From Bacteroidetes bacterium 43-16 (GTDB lineage Bacteria > Bacteroidota > Bacteroidia > Chitinophagales > Chitinophagaceae), in the NCBI GenBank assembly GCA_001897525.1, contig MKTB01000033.1, positions 175,194 through 239,193 on the forward strand: DNA of 64,000 nt, read 5' to 3'. Below, one piece after another: positions 25,991 through 35,497 of this stretch. Within the stretch, counting starts at the first letter, position 1; every line of letters begins with the position of its first letter. The notes beneath the pieces are model-generated. The model ran no database searches, was not told the origin of the DNA, and saw nothing but the letters and a program-made list of their open reading frames with translations. The position numbers were made by a program, and so were the translations under genes.

Positions 25991-27037
25991 ATGAATACAA
26001 AACAGCGAAACAGACTTATGGCTATTGTAGCAATGGCGGGTCTACTTACAATTGGTTCCTGCAATAACGATGCAGGTCTGGAATTACTGACTGAAAAGCA
26101 GGAAACAGTCAGCGGGATCAATGATGGCAGGGATAAAGATGCAAATCGTTGGCTGATTTTTAAAGATATGCATGAATTTGAAAGCACGATTGCAAAGCTG
26201 GCAAGTGCGGACGACCAGGAATCTTTGGCAAAATGGGCACAGCAGAACAAAGGATTTACTTCCTGGGGCGCAATCGCTAATGCTGATACGGTCGAATCAA
26301 AAGAGGTTCAGAAAATTGATCTGCCTGATCCTATGCTAAGCACTGTACTCAATAAGGACGGGCGAATTCAGATTGCGGACACGATCTACCAAATGGATAT
26401 CCTTAAAGATAGTCCGGTGCTGTATGCTTTTCCATCCCGTTATGGCAACGACCTGATCAAAGGCGTTAAGCCTACTGGCGTTAAACAGGTTGTTACCCAT
26501 AAAATAGGTTTGACATTGATGCCCTTTTTCCCTAAATGGGAAGAAACGGGACGTGTTATTATTCCTGAACCAAATTCACAGGTCTGTGATTATCCGGGAG
26601 GTTCATTAGTACCCTGGTGGGGACAGAAAGGAGACCTGATCTATGGCGCTGACAACGGAGCCGAGCTTTTAAAAGACAATGGCAGACAGGTACGCATTGA
26701 TTATCACCGCTGGCGCGTTGGTTTTGTATTCTACTCTTCGGCAGGTGTTCGGGTCAAACTACAGAAAAATACGCGGCTTGGCGGTTGGATGTCCACCATC
26801 AATATGAATAAAGTCAGCATTGAAGCTTGTAGCAGAGGTGATGTTTTAGTACCGGGATTTGTGGCAGTTCCTTTTCAGGCTCAGGTATCGGCATCCGCTA
26901 CAAACACCAATAAGATTGAAAGAACCATCAAGTGGGCCGCTGCTCCTTTCCATGTGGAAGTACTTCCCCGAAATTTCAATTTTAAGTTCAGCGTAAACTA
27001 TAAAGGACAACAGATAAGTCGGTTTATCCGGGAATAA
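25991..27037 (+). CDS. Lipoprotein, DUF4848-like, function unknown
   Basis: 348-aa product with a lipoprotein signal (AMAGLLTIGSC, Cys at the lipobox). The segment WLIFKDMHEFESTIAKLASA recalls DUF4848-type Bacteroidetes lipoproteins, a resemblance seen by eye only. The rest is beta-rich with many Trp and Gly (GSLVPWWGQKGDLIYGADNG). It lies between the small membrane protein and two strong terminators, so it forms its own transcript with the preceding gene. It might be a surface or exclusion-like protein of the element; unproven. Confidence 0.72.
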   Translation: MNTKQRNRLMAIVAMAGLLTIGSCNNDAGLELLTEKQETVSGINDGRDKDANRWLIFKDMHEFESTIAKLASADDQESLAKWAQQNKGFTSWGAIANADTVESKEVQKIDLPDPMLSTVLNKDGRIQIADTIYQMDILKDSPVLYAFPSRYGNDLIKGVKPTGVKQVVTHKIGLTLMPFFPKWEETGRVIIPEPNSQVCDYPGGSLVPWWGQKGDLIYGADNGAELLKDNGRQVRIDYHRWRVGFVFYSSAGVRVKLQKNTRLGGWMSTINMNKVSIEACSRGDVLVPGFVAVPFQAQVSASATNTNKIERTIKWAAAPFHVEVLPRNFNFKFSVNYKGQQISRFIRE

Positions 27038-27042
27038 AGCTT

Positions 27043-27102
27043 AGGGCGGGGTGAAAAGGTGCGTAAGGATGAGTGCTAAGGGAAAGATTTCACCCCTGCC
27101 CT
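27043..27102 (+). terminator. Hairpin after the lipoprotein gene
   Basis: AGGGCGGGGTGAAA (27043-27056) pairs with TTTCACCCC-GCCCT (27088-27102, one bulged T), starting 5 nt after the stop codon. A short T-containing stretch follows. Confidence 0.65.
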
Positions 27103-27116
27103 TTATTAAGAAATGC

Positions 27117-27183
27117 GGGAGCCGGAGAAATGTGGTTGTGGTTTGATTAGGTGTGTTTGATCAGTGAGCCGGCTCCCTTTTTT
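27117..27183 (+). terminator. Second terminator before traE
   Basis: GGGAGCCGG (27117-27125) pairs with CCGGCTCCC (27169-27177) and is followed directly by six T residues. With the hairpin at 27043 it isolates the first two genes from the tra operon. Confidence 0.75.
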
Positions 27184-27309
27184 AAAGAAAAACAATATAA
27201 AAAAATACAGGAAATGGGATGAGGATATTGTGTGGAGATTGATTATTGTGTGTGTGAATATATCCCATCCCTCCTATCCATCCCATTCCTGCTTTAAAAC
27301 AAAGCAGAT

Positions 27310-27648
27310 ATGGAAAGTAAAAAATTGGTGAAGGCGTTCAGCCGTTCCGGTGTACGATTTAGCTTATTGGTAACCGTAATGGTTATGGCTACAGTACTCA
27401 CTTATGCCCAGAGCGGTGAAGCGGGCATACAGGCTGCAAACACAGAAGTACGGCGATATTTCGGAGTAGGGACCCAATTGATGTATGGCGTAGGCGCAAT
27501 CCTCGGATTGATTGGTGCAGTAAAGGTCTACTCCAAATGGAACCAGGGCGATCAGGACACATCGAAAGTCGCGGCGAGCTGGTTCGGAAGCTGTATTTTT
27601 CTTGTTGTTGTCGCAACGGTTATTCGTGGATTCTTTGGTGTTTCATAA
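27310..27648 (+). CDS. traE: TraE-like conjugative transposon protein (DUF4134)
   Basis: 112-aa small membrane protein of the mating apparatus. It has a signal/first segment (LLVTVMVMATVLTYAQ) and two further transmembrane helices (VGTQLMYGVGAILGLIGAVK; SWFGSCIFLVVVATVIRGFF), with the motif AGIQAANTEVRRYF between. This is the typical DUF4134/TraE layout, analogous to VirB2/VirB3-type pilin-like parts. It opens the main tra operon, which then runs nearly without gaps to about 41 kb. Confidence 0.88.
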   Translation: MESKKLVKAFSRSGVRFSLLVTVMVMATVLTYAQSGEAGIQAANTEVRRYFGVGTQLMYGVGAILGLIGAVKVYSKWNQGDQDTSKVAASWFGSCIFLVVVATVIRGFFGVS

Positions 27649-27665
27649 TAAAATAAAATAGCAAA

Positions 27666-28103
27666 ATGTATCAGCAATTAAAAGAGAAATTATGGTCATT
27701 TATTGTGCATAACAATCCTGACCTGATGTTCAATCTACAGGATGAATATAAGGTCACGGAGTACCTGGAAACGAAGGTAAGTGCAGTTATGCCAATGGTC
27801 ATGACGTTACTGGAGGAAGGCAAAGAGGGCTATGCGATACTGGAACTGTGCATGAATGAAATGACGGCAGAGTTAAAACCATCACGGTACCATTATATCG
27901 CTGCGATCCTACAAGCTGAATTTCCAGAAGATTATGTCCGACTGCGTGAAGCGGGGCAACTGAGCTATCAAACAGTACTTATCGTTGATAAGTGCAAAGC
28001 AACTTTTGATGTCTTTAATTTCGGTGAAGAGAATAAAACTGATCCAGCTTTAAAAGAAATGCTACACGTAGAGATTCTGCTCCATCTTAAACAAGATAAA
28101 TAA
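27666..28103 (+). CDS. DUF1896-like protein of the tra operon
   Basis: 145-aa soluble, mostly helical protein without signal or membrane segments. The pattern YLETKVSAVMPMVMTLLEEG then GYAILELCMNEMTAELKPSRYHYI resembles DUF1896, which is frequent in Bacteroidetes mobile elements. It lies between traE and traF, 17 nt after the former and 9 nt before the latter. Function unknown. Confidence 0.72.
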   Translation: MYQQLKEKLWSFIVHNNPDLMFNLQDEYKVTEYLETKVSAVMPMVMTLLEEGKEGYAILELCMNEMTAELKPSRYHYIAAILQAEFPEDYVRLREAGQLSYQTVLIVDKCKATFDVFNFGEENKTDPALKEMLHVEILLHLKQDK

Positions 28104-28112
28104 CACCGAAAT

Positions 28113-28472
28113 ATGGCAAACAGTGTCTATAAAATCAATAAAGGGATCAACAAAAGTATTGAGTTTAAGGGTTTCAAGGCTCAGTATATCTGGTATATGG
28201 TCATTGTCATTTTGTGTCTTCTTTTTGTTTTTGCATTACTTTATTTCCTGGGTATTAACCAGTATGTCTGCATTTTGGTCTGTGGTGGTATTGGTGCTTT
28301 TTCGCTACAAAAAATTTATGGATTAAGTAAAAAATACGGGGAGCATGGCCTTTCAAAAATGATTGCCCGAAAAAGCGTTCCCAAAGTGCTGAAGTCTATT
28401 GACAGGGGCATGTTTATCAAAAGGAGTAAAAGCTATGTGAAAAGAAAACCGAATAGAGGTGATCAAATTTAA
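28113..28472 (+). CDS. traF: TraF-like conjugative transposon protein (DUF4133)
   Basis: 119-aa inner-membrane protein with the DUF4133/TraF pattern: INKGINKSIEFKGFKAQYIW, two adjacent transmembrane helices (MVIVILCLLFVFALLYFLG; YVCILVCGGIGAFSL) and a basic tail (ARKSVPKVLK, KRKPNRG). It corresponds to the VirB3-like component that precedes the TraG ATPase. In many elements traG follows at once; here a 393-aa gene is placed between. Confidence 0.87.
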   Translation: MANSVYKINKGINKSIEFKGFKAQYIWYMVIVILCLLFVFALLYFLGINQYVCILVCGGIGAFSLQKIYGLSKKYGEHGLSKMIARKSVPKVLKSIDRGMFIKRSKSYVKRKPNRGDQI

Positions 28473-28570
28473 AGCTATTGTCCTTTTTGAAATTGAGTTA
28501 AAAACAGTACAAAACTAATTAAAGAGTTGCGATCTCAGAAAGACAAAAACATCCAATAAAACTAAACATC

Positions 28571-29752
28571 ATGCAAGAAGAACCACGTTTTTTAGTCGGA
28601 AACCATATTTACCGTATTGACAGTTATTTCGGTATAATTACACAAGCGGGCAATGCTGACAATCAAATTCGCATTTCGGAACTTCCGGAGAACCTTCATA
28701 GCTATGACCTGCCGATTGATCCTATCAGTGGAAAACTGCTTTCTGGTAATCCACAAAAAGATGCGCCTGTAGTTTCCATTCCTAAAACAGTTCTTGAAGA
28801 GGGTTATTTGGAGTGTTCAAAGTTTGCTGAAAATTTCAATGCTCAATTGTCGGAGCAATCCGGAATTCGATTAGTGGACGAAAAAGTAAAGAAGGAGATC
28901 GAAGATCTGATTATTCCATTACCACAACCGCAATTCCCGGTTTTAGAAAAAGATGGATATAAGTTTGAAGTGGATGTATCTTTAAGAGAACTGCGTAATG
29001 TCGATAAGCCATTTATTCATATTGAGTTGGATCGGCTCCTGGAAAAAAACGGTAAATACATTGCTTACATTTTAGATGAAGGCAGACTTTCAGAGTGGGA
29101 TCATGGCAATTCTTTAAAACTTGAAATAGATCAGTTGGTTAAGATTGCTCCCGATGATGTCTCGAAAGTTTACGGAATTCCAAAGGATAAGCTACCGGAA
29201 ACAGATAAAGAATTACGCTCCAATCCTGAATACATAGTGGATCGTATTGACAAGGGAAAATTGCCGGTTATGCGAATAGTGGATGAGGATTATTATGTAG
29301 ATACCAGGTTACACGAATTACGTTCGATGAACAAACACTGGAAAAAGCTTGAATTAATAGATAACGGACCGGAAGCATTCGAAGCAGATTGCAAACATGT
29401 TTATCTCTATGATTACCTCAATAGGCAGATTGTAAAAAACTTCAACGAATTAACTGAAGTCCCAAAACATACCGCATTTATTGTACTCCCCGATTTGAAT
29501 TCATTTGATCCGGTTGCCGCTGGTCGAAAGTTGTACAATGATCCTTATGCCTTACTTAACAAATATCCCTTACAACCCCTTATGGAAGCCCGACTTGTAC
29601 CCATTGAAAAAACTTATCTGGCAGAGCGAATCCAATATAATAAAGAAAAAAAACTGCTTGAAAAAAGTAGTAAAGTAAAGCTGGTGAGTGATAATAAAAA
29701 AATAATAAAACCGGGAAAGAAAAATAATAAAGGTAACGGCTTGCCCTTTTAG
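28571..29752 (+). CDS. Soluble tra-operon protein between traF and traG, function unknown
   Basis: 393-aa protein with no signal peptide or membrane helix. It starts MQEEPRFLVGNHIYRIDSYF and carries two related segments near FEVDVSLRELRNVDKPFIHIEL and VDTRLHELRSMNKHWKKLEL, which look like an internal duplication (about residues 135-165 and 240-265). The C-terminus is Lys-rich (KKIIKPGKKNNKGNG). Its second segment type (xxLRELRxxxKxWxxIEL) recalls DUF3945/DUF4099-type proteins of Bacteroidetes elements. It ends 2 nt before a possible GTG start of traG. Role unknown. Confidence 0.68.
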   Translation: MQEEPRFLVGNHIYRIDSYFGIITQAGNADNQIRISELPENLHSYDLPIDPISGKLLSGNPQKDAPVVSIPKTVLEEGYLECSKFAENFNAQLSEQSGIRLVDEKVKKEIEDLIIPLPQPQFPVLEKDGYKFEVDVSLRELRNVDKPFIHIELDRLLEKNGKYIAYILDEGRLSEWDHGNSLKLEIDQLVKIAPDDVSKVYGIPKDKLPETDKELRSNPEYIVDRIDKGKLPVMRIVDEDYYVDTRLHELRSMNKHWKKLELIDNGPEAFEADCKHVYLYDYLNRQIVKNFNELTEVPKHTAFIVLPDLNSFDPVAAGRKLYNDPYALLNKYPLQPLMEARLVPIEKTYLAERIQYNKEKKLLEKSSKVKLVSDNKKIIKPGKKNNKGNGLPF

Positions 29753-29784
29753 AAGTGGTTGAAGACAAAAAGGAAATAGTGATT

Positions 29785-32289
29785 ATGGAAAAGTGGTTGA
29801 AGGATTTATTTCCGATAATGGATGTTGAGCATGATTGTATCCTGTCGAAACAAGGTGATATTACTGTAGCCTATCAAGTAGCGCTAAAGGAAATATTCAC
29901 CATGAGCAATGAAGAGTATGAAGCTTTTCATCAGACCTGGATCAAAGCTATAAAAATGCTGCCGAACCATTCCGTGCTACATAAGCAAGATTGGTTTGTT
30001 GATAGTAAATATGAGGCTGATTTTTCAAAGGAAGATCTGTCCTTTCTTTCGGCAAGTAGTGAACGGTTTTTCAATGAGCGCCCCTTTCTGGATCATAAGT
30101 GCTATCTCTTTTTGACAAAGAAGGCAAATGGCCGGAAACCCGGGAGCAGTATATTCTCCAACCTGATCAGGCCGCAACTTGTCCCCACCCAGGCATTAAA
30201 TGTAAATCAACAGCAGGACTTTTTGGATATCTGCGGACAGTTCAAACAGATCATGGAAGATTCGGGCTTTGTCAAAATGGAAAGGATCACAGCGGATTCG
30301 ATCTGGAGCTCAAATCAGAAAATTGGTTTATTGGAGCAGTATTGCTACTTAAACCCTGAACAGAAAACGAAAATCGTCCGTGACATTGAAATCGGTGACA
30401 GGTTACATATAGGGGGAAAACATTGCCAGCTCTACACCCTGGGCGCTGCCGAAGATCTGCCAACAATGTGTGGCAGCAGGATCAATTATGATAAATATTC
30501 GACGGACAGGACAAAATTCAGCATCGGTTTTGCAGCCACATTGGGTCAACTTCTTTCCTGCAATCATATTTATAATCAGTATGTCTTTGTCGAGGATGCG
30601 CATGAGACCATAAAAAAACTGGAAAGCAAAAGACTACGGTTGCAATCCCTGTCTGCCTACAGCAGGGAAAATGCGATCAGCAGGGATGCTACGAATGCCT
30701 TTTTAAACGAAGCGATTGCTGACCAGCGGCTTCCGGTCAAGGCCCATTTCAATGTATTGGTCTGGACAGAAAATACCGAAGAGCTGAAGGATCTTAAAAA
30801 TAAAGTATCCTCAGCGCTGGCACAGATGGATGCTTCGGCCAAGGAGGAAACAGTCGGAGCGCCACAGATCTTTTGGAGTGGCATACCAGGGAATGCAGCG
30901 GACTTCCCGCTCAATGACTGTTTGGATACATTTGCGGAGCAAGCCGCCTGCTTCTTTAATCTGGAAACAGGCTATAGAACCTCTTTAAGTCCGGTCGGCA
31001 TCAGGCTCGGTGACCGCCTAACCGGCAAACCCGTTCATGTAGACCTTGACCAGGAGCCAAAGGAACAGGGAATAATTGCCAATTTCAATGCCTTCATCTT
31101 ATCAGGCTCCGGTGGTGGTAAGAGTTACTTTACCAATCATGTCGTTCGGTCCTACTACGAACAGGGTACCCACGTCGTTGTTGTGGATATAGGTCATTCC
31201 TATGAACTACTGTGTGAACTGGTGGGCGGCTATTACTTCACTTATGAGGAAAGCAACCCGATAAAATTTAATCCGTTCTATATTCCTGAAGGTGATTACC
31301 TGGATACGGAAAAAAAAGAAAGCATCAAGACACTGTTATTGTCCCTATGGAAGAAGGAAAATGAAACCTATAACAGGTCGGATTATGTTGCCCTTTCCCA
31401 GGCGCTTACTTTATATTTTGATAAGCTTGAAAAGGATACTACGATCTTTCCCTGTTTTAATTCCTTCTATGAATTTCTGAAAAATGATTTTCGGGAAGTG
31501 ATGAAAAATGAAGGGGTTAAAGAAAAGGAATTTGACCTGGACAATTTCCTGTATGTTTTGAAACCTTACTTCAAGGGCGGGGAATTTGATTACTTATTGA
31601 ACGCAGAGGAAAATCTTGACCTCCTGCATCAGAAATTCATTGTTTTTGAGCTGGACAACATAAAAAATCATGCGATCCTATTACCGACCGTAACGCTCAT
31701 CATAGCAGAACTTTTCGTTTCAAAGATGCGTAAACTAAAGGGAATCAGGAAGATGATCGTCATAGAGGAAGCATGGAAGGCGATAGCACGAGAAGGCATG
31801 GCAGAGTATATAAAATATTTGTACAAAACCGCCCGTAAATTTTTAGCGAAAACGGTCACCGTCACGCAGGAGATCGAAGATATCATCGGTTCTGAGATCA
31901 TTAAGGAAGCCATTATCAACAATTCAGATTGCAAAGTCTTATTGGATCAGAGCAAGTACGTCAACAAGTTTGACGCGATCCAGGACATTCTTGGTATAAC
32001 GGATAAGCAGAAGGCAGAGATCCTGAGTATCAATAAATCGCCTGAACCGGGCAGGAAATACAAAGAGAACTGGATTTGTCTTGGTACTGACCATAGCAAG
32101 GTCTACCGTTTGGAGACATCACTGGAGGAATACCTGATCTATACTTCGGAACAAAGGGAAAAAGTACAGGTGAAAGAATATATAAAACGGTATGGCAATA
32201 TCCATAAAGGAGTTGCTGCCCTAGCCGCAGAGTTAAGAGCAGATCAATTAAGATCCGGACGGGCAACAGGTGACATTAATCAAAAATAA
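29785..32289 (+). CDS. traG: TraG-type conjugation ATPase (VirB4-like)
   Basis: 834-aa ATPase that powers assembly of the type IV secretion apparatus. I prefer the ATG at 29785 (MEKWLKDLFPIMDVEHDCIL), preceded by AAAGGAAAT; a GTG at 29755 would add 10 residues. An N-terminal TraG_N domain (about 1-400) is followed by the ATPase core with Walker A SGSGGGKSYF near residue 442 and Walker B KMIVIEEAWKAI near 655, then the VTQEIEDIIGS stretch usual in this family. It is the most clearly conserved gene of the element. Confidence 0.95.
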   Translation: MEKWLKDLFPIMDVEHDCILSKQGDITVAYQVALKEIFTMSNEEYEAFHQTWIKAIKMLPNHSVLHKQDWFVDSKYEADFSKEDLSFLSASSERFFNERPFLDHKCYLFLTKKANGRKPGSSIFSNLIRPQLVPTQALNVNQQQDFLDICGQFKQIMEDSGFVKMERITADSIWSSNQKIGLLEQYCYLNPEQKTKIVRDIEIGDRLHIGGKHCQLYTLGAAEDLPTMCGSRINYDKYSTDRTKFSIGFAATLGQLLSCNHIYNQYVFVEDAHETIKKLESKRLRLQSLSAYSRENAISRDATNAFLNEAIADQRLPVKAHFNVLVWTENTEELKDLKNKVSSALAQMDASAKEETVGAPQIFWSGIPGNAADFPLNDCLDTFAEQAACFFNLETGYRTSLSPVGIRLGDRLTGKPVHVDLDQEPKEQGIIANFNAFILSGSGGGKSYFTNHVVRSYYEQGTHVVVVDIGHSYELLCELVGGYYFTYEESNPIKFNPFYIPEGDYLDTEKKESIKTLLLSLWKKENETYNRSDYVALSQALTLYFDKLEKDTTIFPCFNSFYEFLKNDFREVMKNEGVKEKEFDLDNFLYVLKPYFKGGEFDYLLNAEENLDLLHQKFIVFELDNIKNHAILLPTVTLIIAELFVSKMRKLKGIRKMIVIEEAWKAIAREGMAEYIKYLYKTARKFLAKTVTVTQEIEDIIGSEIIKEAIINNSDCKVLLDQSKYVNKFDAIQDILGITDKQKAEILSINKSPEPGRKYKENWICLGTDHSKVYRLETSLEEYLIYTSEQREKVQVKEYIKRYGNIHKGVAALAAELRADQLRSGRATGDINQK

Positions 32290-32300
32290 AAGGAGGTACT

Positions 32301-32978
32301 ATGAAACGGTTAAAACTAGCTATTGTGAGCCTTTTTATTCTGCTGGCAACAATCCTTCCCACTGGGCAGGCACATGCGGGAATCGTGGAGATCATTAAAC
32401 AGGCCGTAGTCAAAGTGATCAAGGCGGCGGATCTTAAGATTCAGCGTCTACAGAATAAAACGATCTGGCTACAGGATGCGCAAAAAACGCTAGAGAACAT
32501 TCTGTCAAAACTAAAGCTGGAAGAAATTTCGGATTGGTCGGAAAAGCAAAAGGAACAGTATCGTGTTTACTTTGAGGAACTTTCAAAAGTAAAAACGCTG
32601 ATCTCCTATTATCAACGGATCAAAGACATTACGACCAAGCAGCTCAAATTGGTTGAAGCCTATAAAATGGCCTGGAGCAAATTTTCTTCCGACAAACATT
32701 TTAACGCAAAGGATCTGGAATACATGGGAAAAGTATATGCGGGCATGCTCGATCAGAGCCTGGCAAATGTCGATCAGATTGCCCTCATCATTAAATCATT
32801 CAGTACACAGATGACCGATGGGCAGCGTCTGGAACTGATCAATAAAACGGCAGACAATGTAGACCGCAATTATGCTGACCTGCTACAGTTCAATAAACAG
32901 AATGTAGGTATATCCTTACAAAGGGCTAAAGATAAACAGGCGGTGGATTATGTAAAAAGCCTTTATGGTATTCAATAA
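32301..32978 (+). CDS. TraI-like conjugative transfer protein, paralogue 1
   Basis: 225-aa exported helical protein with a signal peptide ending near QAHAG. It carries a long coiled segment (KTIWLQDAQKTLENILSKLKLEEISDW) and the YMGKVYAGMLDQSLANVDQI stretch, then a final VGISLQRAKDKQAV. The position right after traG fits the DUF4141/TraI slot. The next two genes show the same architecture and the same conserved end (SLQRAKEK), so the three look like tandem relatives. It probably works in the periplasmic part of the mating channel. Confidence 0.78.
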   Translation: MKRLKLAIVSLFILLATILPTGQAHAGIVEIIKQAVVKVIKAADLKIQRLQNKTIWLQDAQKTLENILSKLKLEEISDWSEKQKEQYRVYFEELSKVKTLISYYQRIKDITTKQLKLVEAYKMAWSKFSSDKHFNAKDLEYMGKVYAGMLDQSLANVDQIALIIKSFSTQMTDGQRLELINKTADNVDRNYADLLQFNKQNVGISLQRAKDKQAVDYVKSLYGIQ

Positions 32979-32992
32979 TTAAATATACTGCT

Positions 32993-33640
32993 ATGAAAAA
33001 GATATTGGTTTTTATGATCCTGTTGCTTGCCTGCTTCCCTCCTGCTGTTCAGGCGCAAAACTTTAACGAGTGGTTCCGTCAAAAAAAGACGCAAAAGAAA
33101 TACCTGATTCAGCAGATTGCGGCCTTGCAGGTCTATAAAGGAGCCTTAAAAAAAGGATACAATATTGTCGAAGGTGGATTGAATGTCATCTCGGATCTGA
33201 AAGATGGGGAGTTTAACCTGCATAAAAATTACTTTGATGGGTTAAACCGGGTGAGTCCCTACGTAAAGCAATACCCAAAGATCGACCTGATCAGTAAATA
33301 CTATAAAAAGATCTATCAGCTAAACAGGCAGTCTGAAGATATGGTAAGCGCATCCAAAGCCTTTAACGCCAAAGAACTGGAAGCAATACGGATCACCTGG
33401 GAAAAAGTCATGAACAATAGCCATGCATTGATCGGCGAACTGGAAAAGATCTGCACAGATGGCACACTTGAAATGAGTGACATCCAGCGAACAGAACATA
33501 TTGACCGGATAAGCCTAGATATGGAATCAAATTTATCATTCGCTCATTCATTTTCGCTGGAAGTTTTTACTGTGAAACAGGGCAGAATACAGGCGGGACA
33601 GGATATACAGACCATGCGATCGTTAAACGGATTAAAATAA
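32993..33640 (+). CDS. TraI/TerB-like exported helical protein, paralogue 2
   Basis: 215-aa product with a signal peptide (ILVFMILLLACFPPAVQAQ). The body is helical with ALQVYKGALKKGYNIVEGGL and DGEFNLHKNYFDGLNRVSPYVKQYP, which align well with paralogue 3 (GYKILDGGYNTVKDISKGNF, LDGLMEVSPTVKNY). Relatives are sometimes labelled 'TerB family', apparently by weak similarity; I see no evidence of a tellurite role. It lies 14 nt after paralogue 1 and 6 nt before paralogue 3. Confidence 0.75.
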   Translation: MKKILVFMILLLACFPPAVQAQNFNEWFRQKKTQKKYLIQQIAALQVYKGALKKGYNIVEGGLNVISDLKDGEFNLHKNYFDGLNRVSPYVKQYPKIDLISKYYKKIYQLNRQSEDMVSASKAFNAKELEAIRITWEKVMNNSHALIGELEKICTDGTLEMSDIQRTEHIDRISLDMESNLSFAHSFSLEVFTVKQGRIQAGQDIQTMRSLNGLK

Positions 33641-33646
33641 TAGGTT

Positions 33647-34285
33647 ATGAAAAAATACATTCTTTTTCCGGTCCTGCTGCTTATGATGCTGGTTCCGGTA
33701 ATAAAAGCAAAAGCACAGGCAGACGAGATTGCCCAATTACTGCTCAATGTCGAAAAGCTAACACAATTCAAGGCTATCCTCAAACAGATGAAAGACGGTT
33801 ATAAGATTTTGGACGGCGGATACAATACCGTAAAGGATATCAGTAAAGGGAATTTTAGTCTGCATAAAACTTTTTTGGATGGATTAATGGAGGTTAGCCC
33901 GACCGTAAAAAACTACCGGAAGGTAGCTGAAATTATTAATGGTCAGATCAGGTTGGTAAAAATATCCCGCAATGCCCTATCCAGATTCAGAGATGACAAG
34001 CAATTTGATATCAAAGAGATCAATTATATCGGCAAGCTCTATGAAAATTTACTGGGTCAAAGCCTGAATAACCTGGATGAACTGGCCACTGTAGTTACTG
34101 CCGGTAAACTCCGCATGAGTGACGATGAACGCCTGAAAGCTATTGACCGCATCCATAAAGACATGGAAGACAAACTTTCTTTTCTGGGCCGCTTCAATAG
34201 TGATGTAGGGGTTTTGAGCCTGCAAAGGGCAAAGGAGAAAAGTAACATTGAATTTGGCAGAAGATTACAGGGATTGAACAAATAA
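33647..34285 (+). CDS. TraI/TerB-like exported helical protein, paralogue 3
   Basis: 212-aa product with a signal peptide ending near KAKAQA. It shares with paralogue 2 the GYKILDGGYNTVKDIS block and with paralogue 1 the YIGKLYENLLGQSLNNLDEL and SLQRAKEKSN blocks, so it bridges the two. It starts 6 nt after paralogue 2 and ends 10 nt before traJ. Likely a periplasmic component of the transfer apparatus; exact role unknown. Confidence 0.75.
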   Translation: MKKYILFPVLLLMMLVPVIKAKAQADEIAQLLLNVEKLTQFKAILKQMKDGYKILDGGYNTVKDISKGNFSLHKTFLDGLMEVSPTVKNYRKVAEIINGQIRLVKISRNALSRFRDDKQFDIKEINYIGKLYENLLGQSLNNLDELATVVTAGKLRMSDDERLKAIDRIHKDMEDKLSFLGRFNSDVGVLSLQRAKEKSNIEFGRRLQGLNK

Positions 34286-34295
34286 ACTTTAAAAT

Positions 34296-35489
34296 ATGAA
34301 AGTGTTGTGGAGGGTTGTCTTTATGACAACAGTGGGGTTGGTATTGCCCACATTGGCCGGGGCGCAGAGTCTGGCAGAACAGATAAGTGGCTTACATGGA
34401 GTTTTAGATACACTCTATGAAGAAATGATGCCCATGTGCAAGGATTTAATCGGAGTTGGTAGCGGAATAGCAGCATTTGCGGCCTTATTCTATATCGGTC
34501 ATCGGGTATGGCGGCATATTGCAAATGCTGAACCGATAGATTTTTATCCTTTGTTCAGGCCGTTTGTGATAGGTTTCTGTATCATCAATTTTTCGATGAT
34601 ATTGGGACTTATCAATGGTATCATGAAGCCTACCGTTACGGGGACAGCTGCAATGGTAAAAAACTCAAACCAGGCTATTGAAGTATTATTAAAGCAAAAA
34701 GAAGAAGCCTTAAAGAAAACCAATAAATGGCAGATGTATGTTGGGGCCGATGGAAGCGGTGACCGGGATAAATGGCTGAAATATCGCTATGGAATGGAAT
34801 CCGATGATGAAAACATATTTGAATCTGTTGGTAACAGCATTGATTTCGCATTGGAAAAAGCCGGTTACAACTTTCGGAATTCGGTCAAGGAATGGATGAG
34901 CCAGATCCTTGAAATACTCTTTCAGGCCGCTTCCCTTTGTATCAATACCCTAAGAACTTTTCAGCTAATCGTGCTCGCAATTCTGGGGCCATTGGTTTTT
35001 GGAATTTCGGTATTTGACGGATTCCAGCATACATTGACGGTCTGGTTGGCGAGATATATCAACATTTTTTTGTGGTTGCCTGTGGCTAATATTTTCGGTG
35101 CCGTCATCGCCAAGATACAGGAATTGATGATCCAATTGGACATCAGCCAGATTGCAGAGGAAGGCAATACTGTTTTTAGTTCGACAGATGTGGGCTATCT
35201 GATATTTTTAATTATTGGCATTGTTGGATACTTTACTGTTCCCTCCGTGGCGAACTATATTGTAAATGCTGCTGGCGGTGATGCCATGCAACAGAAAGCT
35301 ACTAAACTATTTGCGGGTGCTGCAACCGGAGGGATCGGAACAGCTTCGGCTGCGGCCGTTGGTGGCATCGGGGCTGGTGCAAGTATGGCGGCGGATGCTA
35401 TGGGCAATGCTGCTTCAACCATGACCGGTGATATGTCTTCACAGAATCAGTCCGCACCCTATTTCGAAGATAAATTAAAAGGCAAATAG
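34296..35489 (+). CDS. traJ: TraJ-like polytopic conjugation protein
   Basis: 397-aa inner-membrane protein, the TraJ (VirB6-like) channel part. After a signal-like segment (VVFMTTVGLVLPTLAGAQ) come several hydrophobic helices (GVGSGIAAFAALFYIGHRV; FVIGFCIINFSMILGLINGIM; IVLAILGPLVFGISVF; LIFLIIGIVGYFTVPSVANYIV) and a Gly/Ala-rich C-terminal tail (GAATGGIGTASAAAVGGIGA) of the kind seen in TraJ. It follows the traI paralogues and precedes traK by 8 nt. Confidence 0.9.
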   Translation: MKVLWRVVFMTTVGLVLPTLAGAQSLAEQISGLHGVLDTLYEEMMPMCKDLIGVGSGIAAFAALFYIGHRVWRHIANAEPIDFYPLFRPFVIGFCIINFSMILGLINGIMKPTVTGTAAMVKNSNQAIEVLLKQKEEALKKTNKWQMYVGADGSGDRDKWLKYRYGMESDDENIFESVGNSIDFALEKAGYNFRNSVKEWMSQILEILFQAASLCINTLRTFQLIVLAILGPLVFGISVFDGFQHTLTVWLARYINIFLWLPVANIFGAVIAKIQELMIQLDISQIAEEGNTVFSSTDVGYLIFLIIGIVGYFTVPSVANYIVNAAGGDAMQQKATKLFAGAATGGIGTASAAAVGGIGAGASMAADAMGNAASTMTGDMSSQNQSAPYFEDKLKGK

Positions 35490-35497
35490 GAGGCGCT

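Noticed and set aside
32993..34285. Tellurite resistance (TerB) function for the tra paralogues
   Set aside because: They have signal peptides and match each other and the traI slot; no TerB-specific residues are seen.
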